Part shown: positions 11,170 to 21,640 of the stretch, piece after piece | Layout of the letters: each line of letters opens with the position of its first letter | Position numbering within the stretch: position 1 is the stretch's first letter | Assembly: GCA_037178675.1 (NCBI GenBank) | Contig: JAYMGJ010000466.1 | Location: 1-38,251 of the forward strand | Direction of reading: 5' to 3' | Length of the DNA: 38,251 bases | Source of the DNA: Scleroderma bovista | Taxonomy: Eukaryota > Basidiomycota > Agaricomycetes > Boletales > Sclerodermataceae | The notes under the pieces: generated by a model | Database searches by the model: none | Seen by the model: only the letters and a program-made list of their open reading frames with translations | What the model was told of the DNA's origin: nothing | Program-made: the position numbers and the translations under genes

Positions 11170-11880
11170 TCTTGCAGTGATCACCGGTGATCACCAGTGA
11201 TTACTTCCATATATGGGACTTATCATACCATATATGGACATATCTGCACAGCCACGTACATTTAGCATATGTGTATACTAAAGATCACCTAGCGAGTGAT
11301 TACCAGTGGTTCCTTACTTATTTGGAGAGTGATTACCAGTGAACACCAGTGATTACTTACATGTATACTAATTTGAGGAGTGATTACAGCCACATACATT
11401 TAGCATACACGTATACTAAATTGGCTAACCAGTGATCACCTAGTGAGTGATTTCCAGTGGTTCCTTGCTTATTTGGAGAGTGATCACCAGTGATTACCTA
11501 CATGTATACTAATTTGAGGAGTAATCACCAGTGATCACCAAGCAACTCCTTATTTGGAGAGTGATCACCTAGCAATTTGGAGAGTGATTACCAGTGATCA
11601 ACAAGTCATGTAGCATGTCTGTACAGCCACACAAATTTAGCATACATGTATACTAATTGGAGGAGTGATTACCAGTGATCAACAAGTCATGTAGCATGTC
11701 TGTACAGCCACACAAACTTAGCATACACATATACTAAATTTGCTAACCAGTGATTACCTAGCAATCTGGAGTGATTACTGGTGATCATCAAGCAATTCCT
11801 TGCTTATTTGAAGAGTGATTACCAGGGATCACCAAGTCATGTAGCATGTCTGTACAGCCACACAACTTAGTCATTGAAGG
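11170..11880. repeat. Repeat-rich 5' region of the helicase gene (TGATCA/TGATTACC repeats plus palindrome copies)
   Basis: No coding frame. Dense repetition of GTGATCACC and GTGATTACCAGTGATC motifs, interleaved with longer repeats such as CATGTAGCATGTCTGTACAG (three times near 11608-11860) and CTTATTTGGAGAGTGATYACC. Four copies of the palindrome found in the helicase introns occur at 11263, 11401, 11638 and 11719, preceded by CAGCCACAYACA-like sequence. This may be a promoter or 5' UTR region, or a tandem-repeat edge of a mobile block. It begins at the point where the duplicated block is cut (11143/11144). Confidence 0.75.
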
Positions 11881-11982
11881 AGTTTAAATTTGAGTTTGAA
11901 ATTATCAACATTGTTGAACATTGTGGCTGATGCTCTTGTTCTTGCTTTTGTTCCATCTCTCTTTGTCATTCTTATTCTCATC

Positions 11983-14900
11983 ATGTTCACCTGCCAATCC
12001 TGTGCAACTCCATTCCTCTTAAAGGCTGAGTATATCAGTCATATCAGAGAATGCACTGGGAATGTGATGACCTTTGTTTACAAGGAGCAAGTTATCACTG
12101 TTCAAAAGGTTGGAGAAGCTTTTCCATGTTATTGCTCTGATATTGGTTGTGCAAATGGCACAAAAACATACAAAAACAAAATGACTCTGAGAAATCACAT
12201 GACCAAAGTAAACTCGGTATGGAGAGGACCCAGGGCAGTTGTGAGTACTCAGGTAAGTTGTTCCCACACAAATAGCATACACGTATGCTAAAGTTGATCC
12301 CTATGACCTTGTAGAATAATAACCCACTTGATGGAGCAGAGAAAGTAAGTTGTTCCCATGCAAATAGCATACACGTATACTAAATAGACCAGCATAATAC
12401 ACTACTTGGCGAGCCAGAGGAGATTTCCTCTAGGGTAAGTTATTCCCACGCAAATAGCATACACCTATACTAAATTGACTAGCATGATAATATTCTGAAT
12501 GGTGAGGCAGCAGAGACCACCACTAGAGTAAGTCTTTCCCATGCAAATAGCATACACGTATGCTAAATAGACCTGTGATTGTAGCACAATACTCTGCTTG
12601 GTGAGACAGAGGAAATCATCACTAGGGTGAGTTATTTCTCATGCAAATAGCATACACGTATGCTAAATTGACCAGCAGGATACTCCAATTGAAGAGGCAG
12701 ATGAAGTGAGTCATTCCCATGCAAATAGCATACATGTATACTAAATAGACCAGCACAATATGCTACTTGATGAGGCAGAGGAAGTAAGTTATTCTCATGC
12801 AAATAGCATACATGTATGCTAAATTGACTGTCATTCTTACAGCCAAATGTGCAGAAGGAGACTACATTGAGTGAGGTCAGTCATTCTAATAGCATACACA
12901 TATATTGAATTGACAGTCATCTTCCAGTCAAATGTGAACAAGGAGACTACATCGGGCAAGGTCAGTCATTCATGTGATGAAATAGCATACATGCATACTA
13001 AATCACGTAGGCTGGATTGCAAGATGATGGTCTCTACCATCATCCATCACTGGAATCCATCAACATGGTGGTCGATCCAGACTTGCAAGCCTTGTGTTGC
13101 CACATTTGTCAAGTGGCCTTGGCACCAGATCAAGTATTGGGTCACCTGTCAAGCAAGCACAAGGGTCTATCAGTCAATGAAGATATCAAATGTACTTCCA
13201 AAGCCTCTGCTCAGCATGGAGGGTGTACCTCCATTCAAGGGTCTAAAGGTCTGGGATGGCTTTGCCTGCCAGATTTGTCCCCAGGTCTATCAGCATCAGA
13301 GATCGGTCCACGACCATCATCTAGCAAAACATAAACAAGATTGCCCTTCCTCTTGGCCTGCATGTAAAATGCAACAGTTGAATCATGGCGGAGCACACCT
13401 ATGCACCTTGTGGCGAGTTCACGATCATGCAAAGACACTGTTTGCATCGAATGAAACAACCAACATCTTTCAGACTTTGCGAGAAGAAATCAATCGAGGT
13501 TTGACAGAGGAGTCGACGCTATTGGATGAGCGCACCATCAGCCCATGGTTGCGGACGACAAAGTGGCACGAGCACGTGGCCAGGTACCAAGTCAAATCCC
13601 TACACAAGCTAGTGGAAATGCCTGGTCGCGAGGACAATGATCCACATGCACCAGGAATAAAAAGAGCAGTCAAAGACTATTTTGAGGAAGCATTGATGCT
13701 ATTGGAACAAACAGACGAGCTCATGCTACAACGTCTGAACTCGCCAGATCCAGCAAAACAGTAGGTTTGATTTAGCATATGTGTATGCTAAACAACTGAC
13801 ATTCCAAAGGGGCATCAACAATACACCACTGCATAGACACCAGAGCATGAGCAGCATGGACAAGTATGTGGCTCCGGTCATCAGTCTATTGTGTCTGGTG
13901 CTGCGAAGTGGGAACCAGCAGCACTACGAGATGCCACTACCACCTCAGACACAAGCAGCAATGCAACATCTCAAGACCAGTTTGGTCAGCAGGGACAATG
14001 TTTCTGCTCACGTTCACAAGGCTTTAACAAACCTGTGGATACAGAAATGGAGCAAGACAGAGGACAATCCAATTCCCTGTCCTACAGAGCGAACACTGGC
14101 CTTATTGACCTTGGACAAGGATGGTGGTCATCAAGAACCTCACAATGTCACAGGCTATATAGCCAAACTGGAGTACTGCATACGGCTCACATGCCTCAAA
14201 GAGCTCAAGAAGAGGTCCAAAGAGGAATACAATGGTGATGATGAACATGCCTGCAATGCATTACAGCCCTGGTTTACTGAAAAGACCAATTCTCCATTCA
14301 GTCACATCCGCTCACTCCAACATCGGGCCTCATCAATAGCATTCCAAACAATGAGCCCACCTCACATCGTGTGGACAGACAGAAAGCACTGGAAGGAGCT
14401 ACTCTACAAGGGCAACAAGATCAGCCTCAAGGAACTACAAAGCATGTTTGCCATGCAAGAAGAGTCCATCATAGAGCTGTGGGAGAACAAAATTCTTTGT
14501 GGTATTGGCATCCATGCATGCTATACAGACCTGGCAGACGACCTGAGCAACCATGCAGTGGGATATTCCTTCCTCACCGACAAGCGCAACAATTGCTTTC
14601 AAAACAGAGATGCTCTGGCAGAAGCATTTTCCAAGAATGCCAAGGTGATGGAATGGTTTGGAGAAATGAGGGATGGAAGGATGATATGGAACAGAGCAGG
14701 TCTGATGAACTGGCTGGAGGACTATGCCAAGTTTCAAGAGCAACTGCTCTTGCGTTGCGAAATGCTGAGCGGGGCACCGGGACGAGGAACTGAACTGACA
14801 CCCATGACCTTTTGCAACACCAAACATCGCTCGCAACGAAACCTGGTGATCATGGGGAAGCATGTCACCTTGCTACGACTCTATCATAAATCGGGAGCTA

Positions 14901-17863
14901 TGACAGGCCAAGACAAGCTAATTCCACATGCCTTGGATGCAGTGACAGGAGACCTGATGATTCAGTCACTAGCTTTGGCACGTCCGTTCGCTGAACTGGC
15001 TGTCCATATATGCTATCCGGACCAAAGTGAGGTGAAAAGGCTCTACCAGACTCAACTGTTTGTCAACAAGGACCGACTGTTCACCACTGACAACATCAGC
15101 CTATCCATGTCACGCCTGAGTCTACCTCATGTATTGTTCAAGATCACTGTAAATCCATGGCGTCACATTAGCATTGCATTCAAGCGCAAGCTAGGACAAT
15201 TTGCAGAAGATCTCTTGGAGCTAGATGAGAGCAACACGGTGGACTCTCTGCAAGCTGGACATACACGAGCAACAGAAAACCGAGTATATGGGCTGAGTCC
15301 AGATGCCATGGGTGGGGCAGCAGAAGACCTTCTTCCACAATTCTTGGAAGCAAGTGAGCGATGGCAAAAGATCCTGCACACAGTACCTGGTGGTCTGGGA
15401 CTACCCTACTCGAAAGCCCGAAGCAGCGAATTCCAAAACCTAGTCAAGGAGGTTCCAAAGGAAGGAATTATTTTGGAAGAAAAGATCATCAATGGGATCC
15501 TTGCCAAATTGGAGAACAAGATGAAAGGTCTAGAGGATCGACTGATAACGAGGCTGGTTGATGCATTGACACCAACCATCCACAAGGCAGTGCAAAATGC
15601 CATTAAGACAACGAGGGTACCACTATCAGGAGTAGTCTTGAATAACAACAGCATGGCAACCCATCATGGTGATATTGAAGATCTCTATGCAAATGAAGAA
15701 ATAGAACATCGTGAGTCATCCAAATAGCATACATGTATGTTGAATTGAATGACCAAAAGTTACAGAACGACTACCAGGCAAGTATTAATAAGTGAATTAG
15801 CATACACGTATGCTAAAATGGAATGATCAGCCACAGGTTTTAATGGCATGATCGAAAACACCGATAAAGGCAAGTTTCAGCATGGCAAATTAGCATACAC
15901 ATATACTAAAATGCACAATCAGCTCCAGGTTTCAATGACACAGTCAACAACATCAATAAAGGCAAGTTTCAGTAGGGAAAATTAGCATACATGTATACTA
16001 AAATGACATAGGAGAAACACATCTGGAAGACATGGCTTTAGAAACACTTGGAAAGGTATTGTCAGACCCACGAGCAACATGGACAACCAAGGAACAATGG
16101 CAAGCCATGCTAGCAGTATTAAAAAGAGAGCAGGACGTGATGGCAATGCTCAAGACGGGAGGTGGAAAGTCAATGCTGGCAATAATACCAGCAGTGATGA
16201 TGAAGAAGGAAGGCATCGTTCTAATGCTACCACTCAAGTCACTGATGACAGACTGGGAACGCAAGCTGACAGAGATGAAGATTCCATTCCAAGTCTATCA
16301 TCCCAACTCCAATGGAGGTAGACTGCGATCTGACATCAATCTGATCCTAGTGTCAGCAGATCGTGCCACCCATGCAGGGTGGAGACAAGCTTTGGCAACT
16401 ATCAATCAAGTACTACCGGTGACTCGACTAGTGTTTGATGAAGCACACCTAGTTCTGCTATCCAAGGACTTCAGACAATCACTGGCAAACATATCGGAAC
16501 TACGACAACTGTCAATGCAACTGATACTGCTAAGCGGGACAGTGCCACCTCAAAGTGTAATGGCATTGAAGTCAGCATTTCAACTGACATCAGACACCAT
16601 CCAAGTGCGGCAGTCAAGCAATCGACCAGAGCTAGAGTATGTGATGGAGAGAGCAATGGGATCACCAGGGATACCAAGCAAGGTGATGAACATTGTGAAA
16701 AGAGAACGACAGGGATGGAAAGAAGAAGATCGAGGACTAGTGTTCGTGACTTATGTGGAAGATGGAAAGGCACTGGCAGCACAGGTGAGTGAAAAAAAGG
16801 AAACAAAAGTACAAATTTGCTGATCAAAACAAAACAGACCAACTGGCCATTTTATAGTGGAAATGCAGAGATCAGCAATGAAGAACAACTAGAGGCATAT
16901 CAAGCATGGCGAGATGGCAGATCACCAATAATGATCTGTACAAATGCCTTCAGCACAGGCAATGACTATGAACACGTTCGATTGATAGTGCACATGAAGA
17001 TGGCTCTGGAAATGAGCGAGCTGATCCAAGCACAAGGACGAGCAGGACGAGATGGACAAACTGCCAAGTGCATCATTGTACCAGCCACTACAGGATCGGA
17101 GCCCAAGATTAGCAAAGAGGAAGTGGATCATAAAGAGCTATGGGCAGCATATGAACATGCCTATAAGTATGGAGATGGGCAATGCCTGCGATATGGAATG
17201 ACACTGTATGTGGATGGGCAAGGAGTAGAGTGCAAGGGGGACAATGTGAACGTGCCTTGCTCTGCATGCAAAAAGAAAAAGCAAGGTGCAGGAGAGACAA
17301 GAAAGCAGGGAATTGAGGAGATAAGTGGAGGAGGAGAAGACCAGTTTGCAGAAGCAGCATACAAGGCAAAGAAACAACGAGCTGCAAGGCAAGAAGGGGA
17401 GCTAAAGGAAGTGGAGCGGATGCGAAAGGCACTAAATGTGATCAAGGAAATGGAATGTGGGGCATGTGCTGTAACAGGCAAGAAGATGAAGCATGGTCCA
17501 TGGAACTGCAAAGTGCTGGAGTCATACTGCATGACATTCAATCAATACTCAGAGTGGAAGAAGGGAGTGCGATATGGAAAGGGACACAAAGGAATCTGCT
17601 GGAAGTGTCATGTGCCATCATGTGAAGATGCACTGCATGGACCATTTGGGAATGGAAGAAAATGTGAATGGGAAGATGTGGTGATGCCAACAATCATGGG
17701 GATCTATCTGGATGTGAATCTGAAAAGCAGGGCAGAGACAGAGTTTGGATGTAGGTGGATGAACACTGAGGAGTTGATGAAATGGTTGATGAAGATGCCA
17801 GAGAAGGGAAAACATAGCAAGGGGATGGACTTGTACATGTGGTTTGTAGAAACACAAATGTAA
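11983..17863 (+). CDS. RecQ-family, telomere-linked-helicase-like protein, 16 predicted exons
   Basis: Predicted exons: 11983-12252, 12315-12344, 12393-12434, 12483-12527, 12585-12626, 12676-12705, 12754-12783, 12843-12875, 12928-12960, 13011-13760, 13810-15710, 15766-15777, 15837-15869, 15929-15961, 16012-16784, 16838-17863; about 1693 residues. Order of parts: Cys/His finger (CQSCATPF...HIREC) in exon 1, mini-exon repeat region, C2H2-like CCHICQ...HLSSKHK and CQICPQ...HHLAKHK fingers, a long middle region with YHKSG resembling fungal TLH-type proteins, then the helicase: KTGGGKS (Walker A), DEAH, LLSGTVPP, TNAFSTGNDYEHV and QAQGRAGRDG, and a Cys-rich C-terminus. Helicase motifs are intact. 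Frame changes once near 13173-13222: either a 1-nt insertion near 13190 or a 49-nt phase-0 intron (13173-13221). Start is the first in-frame ATG ahead of the zinc finger. TLH assignment is from family knowledge. Confidence 0.85.
12253..13010 (+). repeat. Tandem intron/mini-exon array in the helicase gene (9 introns, 8 mini-exons)
   Basis: Repeating unit of about 78-100 bp: donor (GTAAGT, GTGAGT or GTCAGT), a short ATTCCCATGCAAA-like spacer, the 18-nt palindrome followed by AAA/AAT, a TTGAC or TAGAC stretch, AG acceptor, then a mini-exon. Introns: 12253-12314, 12345-12392, 12435-12482, 12528-12584, 12627-12675, 12706-12753, 12784-12842, 12876-12927, 12961-13010. Mini-exons are 30, 42, 45, 42, 30, 30, 33 and 33 nt and encode NNNPLDGAEK, HNTLLGEPEEISSR, HDNILNGEAAETTTR, HNTLLGETEEIITR, QDTPIEEADE, HNMLLDEAEE, PNVQKETTLSE and SNVNKETTSGK. 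All junctions are phase 0 and stop-free. Confidence 0.88.
15711..16011 (+). repeat. Second intron/mini-exon cassette with GC-AG introns
   Basis: Introns 15711-15765 (GTGAGT), 15778-15836, 15870-15928 and 15962-16011; the last three start GCAAGT. Two 33-nt exons encode GFNGMIENTDK and GFNDTVNNINK, a duplicated 11-residue unit, after a 12-nt micro-exon. Only GC donors keep the frame into the helicase exon (GETHLEDMALE); the nearby GT alternatives shift it. Each intron carries the palindrome (15725, 15798, 15891, 15983). Confidence 0.85.
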
Positions 17864-18660
17864 TGAGTAATAGGAAAAGACTAGAAGAACCAGTGAAAAA
17901 TCAAGGATATAAAATGGATGTCATTAAGAAAATAATAATGAAGGTGATAACTAGAGTCATGACTATGGAAGATATGCAGTGATGGCTACACAGACATGGA
18001 AGTCAAACAATTGTAGCATTTGACTTAACTAATTTGGGTTGACTACTGCAGGTTGACTAATGTGGGTTGATGCAGGCAAGTTACTTCAGCCTAGAGCTGA
18101 AGTGGACATGCCTCTAACAAATAAGGCCATACAAACCATGTCCTGGGCATGTACAACTGTGTAAATATGATTTGTACAGATGATGCAGAAAATACAAGTT
18201 CTAGCAGCAGGATGGATTAGCACAGCTGTGGTACACATGTCCTTAACAAATAAGGCCATAAAAACAGTTCCAGGCTATGTACAACTGAGTAAATATGATC
18301 TACACAGTTAATACATGATCTAGTAGTAGGAAGGATTGTATGGACAAATGGGGATATGAACAGTATGGGAAAGTGTCCCAAAAATGTGGAGACTTTCAAA
18401 ACATACCAAAAACATGCAATAGCACACCACACACTGCACTGGTGCCCTATAAATGATATTACCTGATTTCTATTGACATAGAATGTTATTTCTATGCCAC
18501 TTAATATGTATAGCCTACATGGAATGCCCAAAATGTGAAAATGTGCACAATGAGACTATATGAATCATGAATATATCACCTAATCTGCACTCAGGCATTG
18601 TCTGTGGTCAAGTAGGGTGAAACCTATTTCATAAAAGCTACATTGGCTGTCATAGATTCA
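17864..18660. other. Non-coding 3' region of the helicase gene, with a direct repeat
   Basis: AT-rich, no supportable ORF. A diverged direct repeat of about 115-125 bp starts near 18102 and 18231 (shared CTAACAAATAAGGCCATA and ATGTACAACTG-GTAAATATGAT). Short GTTGACTA repeats occur near 18035-18070. Confidence 0.6.
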
Positions 18661-18689
18661 GTATAGCCATTCTTAAAGCACCAGTGTCA

Positions 18690-19630
18690 AGACCGGTTCT
18701 CCTCAACGATCTTACTAGGAGGTCCAGAGGTGCAGGGAACTAATGAGAAGGTAAGTCCAGACACTAGTAGGTGCTAGTTAGTGTGGAGAGTCAAGTCTGG
18801 GTCAAACGAATGAAGTCCGGGCACTAGAGAAGCACAGGGAGTAAGTCCAGGTTTTTGCAGAGTAAGTCCGGACCGCAGGAAAGTGGTCCGGAGTTGAGCG
18901 CAGCTTGTCTGGAGCGAAGGACATCCCAGAGGTGGGATAAGTCCTGAGAGGTCTAGCATTGAGTCTGGGACAGAGGTGGCTTTTGCCCTTGTGCAAGTAG
19001 GAGACTTGCTAGGATCAGACATAGGACCAAGGGGACAAGATAGGACGGAGGCCGGAGTTGGCCGGAGTTCAGGTGAACAGATGGATTAGGAAAGCATAGT
19101 GGGTAGTACAGAGTGGGGAGTATCTTAGTCGAGATTTGATCTAAGGAAACTACTAGGCTGGAGTATAGTAGTTTATATAGTAACAAGACTAGAGGTGAGT
19201 ATATACGGTGACAAGTAAACACCTTAGTCGGGACAAGGGATGGAGCAGAAGCAGACAGGAAAATAAACCAGGTACAAGAAAATAAAGCAGGGACAGGAAA
19301 ATAAACCAGAGCAGAAGCAGAAATGGGGAACTAGGATTACAGGGACGATGGAGCAGATGCAGGGACAAGTAGGTAAAGGGAACTAGGTTGGAAGAGGACA
19401 AGTAAGGGTTGGAGGTGGACTTAACTAATGTTAAGTCCGGAGCGATGTTCAGGACCGGAGGAAGTGAGACCGGAGGAAGTGCATGACCGGAGGTAGTGCA
19501 AGAGCGGAGGGAGTGCACAGGTGGAGGAAGGGTGGAGTAGCCAGAGGAAGGTCCGGAGTTGGACATGGAAATGTCCAAGGCCATTGGTGGACCTGACAGA
19601 GGGAGTGGAGTGGAACAGGAGCAGACCTGA
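18690..19630. repeat. Purine-rich degenerate repeat region
   Basis: Many diverged copies of AAGTCCGGA / GACCGGAGGAAGTG-like words, and three AGGAAAATAAACCAG-like units near 19255-19315. A minus-strand reading frame of about 230 residues spans part of it, but its composition follows the repeats and it has no recognisable domain, so I do not call a gene. Confidence 0.55.
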
Positions 19631-19643
19631 GCCGGTGTCACGC

Positions 19644-19659
19644 ACCAAACATGTTTGGT
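19644..19659. other. Perfect 16-nt palindrome
   Basis: ACCAAACATGTTTGGT is an exact self-complement. It lies in non-coding sequence just after TGTCACGC. Function unknown; it could be a protein-binding site or the end of a decayed element. Confidence 0.5.
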
Positions 19660-20148
19660 ACTGTGGACATGGAGAAAGTTAGCCGATGAAACTAATGCGA
19701 AGAACGCACACCCAAGATCTGTTGAAAGATTGTCCCGACTTGAGGGATACAGACAGCCCTCACTATCCATATCATGCAAAGTCAAGACTATCCTTATGTG
19801 AAGAATGAATACAAGCTTGTTGTAGCCATCTATCGCATGAGAATGACTATCCTGATGCGAGAGATGAATGCCAACGCTGACAGTCATCTATCGCACGAGA
19901 ACCGCCAAGAAGCAGAAGAATCCGAGGATTGATGATCATTTCAGTATGAGAGAGGAATGCAACCTACTGCAGTCTAACTCCCATACCAGAACAACCAAAG
20001 AAGCAGAAGAAACAATAGAGAAACAAAAGAGAAAAGGAAGAATCATTTTTAGCGCCCAAATGTCAAATTTAGGCGCCCAGTGCTGGCATTCCGATATTTT
20101 GCATAGCTCCGCCATTTTTGAAGCTATCAATCATGTGACTATACCATC

Positions 20149-20646
20149 ATGGAGCCTAGACCGTGGTCTATCTGCCTGTCAAGTTCCGACGTAAATCCGT
20201 TCATTTCCCACAGAGATATTCCACCCACAATCCAGACACCCACTTCATCACTCACTATGGAGTCCGCATTTTCTCTGGAACGTTTCTCCGCTATTGCAGC
20301 AGACCTCAACTATGTCCTGCTCTTGGGACAGCCTCTCCCTGAGCTTTTGTGTACTGTCTGGTACATATCTTCCCAGCCTGCTCCCCCAGTCCCTCTCGTT
20401 CTCGGTCAGCGCATTCTCCTTGTCAGTCCTGCATCGCACACATACTTTGGTCGTCTCAAGTCTATCGTTAGACTTGAAAATTCATACCTGGTCATCTCTG
20501 TGTCTCCTGAGTCCTCTGCATATGGTCCTTTCATCCCAGAGTCCTGTCACATCCATCTCCCTCTATCATTCATCTCGCTTCCCTGGACACGTCAAATCCG
20601 CTATTCACATTTCACTTCCCTGCTATCCCGCAACAAACATGAATGA
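20149..20646 (+). CDS. Hypothetical ORF, 165 residues
   Basis: ATG 20149 to TGA 20644-20646; a shorter start is ATG 20257 (MESAFSLERF). The product is rich in Ser, Pro and Leu with no domain that I recognise and no clear intron. It follows a long repeat region and may belong to a decayed element. The frame could be fortuitous. Confidence 0.3.
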   Translation: MEPRPWSICLSSSDVNPFISHRDIPPTIQTPTSSLTMESAFSLERFSAIAADLNYVLLLGQPLPELLCTVWYISSQPAPPVPLVLGQRILLVSPASHTYFGRLKSIVRLENSYLVISVSPESSAYGPFIPESCHIHLPLSFISLPWTRQIRYSHFTSLLSRNKHE

Positions 20647-21107
20647 AACAGTGCTCTAGAACCCTTATTAGGAGCCCTAATAAAGTACAGAACCTTCCCC
20701 TTACTACTCAAGGGAAGACTGCACTTCGGGAGCACCAAATTTCGCGTTTTTGCTCTACAGAAGCTCAATCCAAGGGATTTGTGACACTCTGTGACCAGCT
20801 GTGACTCTACTTGTCATTCCAGGCCCCCTGACACTGCTCTTCTGGTTGGATCAATTCTTTTATTATCCCCCAGCCACTCCCATCAGTGGCACTGCTTCAG
20901 AAGCTCATCTCCAGATCTAAAGTTCAATGAATCACAGGTTGTGCTTCCCTCACCTAAGGTTCCCAACACGTAAGCCTAACTAAGAATGGTAGCGGTTGCT
21001 GTCAGTGCTCATAGTAAGGCTTACTAACACGAAATCCTCAACACCGGTGTTAAATCCTGCCCCAAATACCCTCTTTATACTTCTCCCTAGTTCTGTACCG
21101 TACCTAA
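20647..21107. other. Non-coding interval with short inverted repeats
   Basis: No coding frame. CTTATTAGG...CCTAATAAAG forms a small hairpin near 20667-20688. GTACAGAAC (about 20686) and GTTCTGTAC (about 21089) are inverted about 400 bp apart. An inner GTAAGCCT/AGGCTTAC pair lies near 20970 and 21018. These could be ends of a small non-autonomous element, but there is no target duplication that I could confirm. Confidence 0.35.
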
Positions 21108-21254
21108 TTGTGTTGGGAGGGCGCACCGGGCGGGGACACTAACCGACCATTGCGGCATCCCCCTGACTTGTTTTGGAAACAGGTTATTGCCGAGAGTGCG
21201 GGGCAGGAAACTTCTCACGCTCCTTCCTCTCCAACCACCATCGTGGTCGCTGTG

Positions 21255-21640
21255 GTCGACGCCACCGCCCTTGTCCCCCGCTGCCGTCGTCCCTTGCAAC
21301 ACCAACGGTCCCCTTCTACCGTTGTGGTCATTGTTGTCGACACCACAGCTCTTGTCCCTCGCTGCCGCCATTCCTTCCAATGCCAACGGCCCGCTTCTAC
21401 TGTTGTGGTCGTTGTTGTCGACGCCGCCACCCTTGTCCCTCGCTGCCGTCGTCCCTTGCAACGCCAATGGTCCCCTTCTACTGTTGTGGTTGACACTGCA
21501 GCTCTTGTCCCTCGCTGCTGCTGTTCCTTCCAACTCCAATGGCCCGCTTCTACTGTTGTGGTTGTTGTGGTCAACGCCGTCGCCCTTTCCCATCACTGCC
21601 GCCATCCTTTTCAACGCCAACGCCCCTCTTCCACCGTTAT
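21255..21640 (+). repeat. 81-bp coding-like minisatellite, about five units
   Basis: Units start at 21255, 21336, 21417, 21489 and 21570 (spacing 81, 81, 72, 81). Each contains GTCGACGCC-like, CTTGTCCCTCGCTGCCG and TTCTACYGTTGTGGT segments. Because 81 and 72 are multiples of three, several frames stay open across the array and give 27-residue repeats. Alternate units are more alike, so a two-unit higher-order period is possible. No convincing ATG start, so not called as a gene. Confidence 0.75.

Noticed and set aside
12253..13010. CRISPR-like array (regularly spaced palindromic repeats)
   Set aside because: Spacing and palindromes look superficially similar, but the units carry splice donors and acceptors, the spacers are related in-frame coding exons, and the setting is eukaryotic.
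12871..13010. Upstream in-frame extension of the large helicase exon to 12871
   Set aside because: That reading runs through two predicted introns in a different frame from the zinc finger. The spliced mini-exon model keeps one continuous frame from 11983.
19189..19887. 232-residue minus-strand ORF
   Set aside because: Overlaps purine-rich repeats; Leu/Ser/Pro-rich translation with no recognisable feature or splice pattern.
18690..20150. Decayed gypsy LTR retrotransposon (TGTCA-like starts near 18686 and 19637)
   Set aside because: I found no matching LTR pair, primer site or Pol motifs.
20686..21098. Small non-autonomous transposon between the inverted GTACAGAAC/GTTCTGTAC pair
   Set aside because: Only 9 bp of inverted sequence and no target duplication that I could confirm; chance cannot be excluded.
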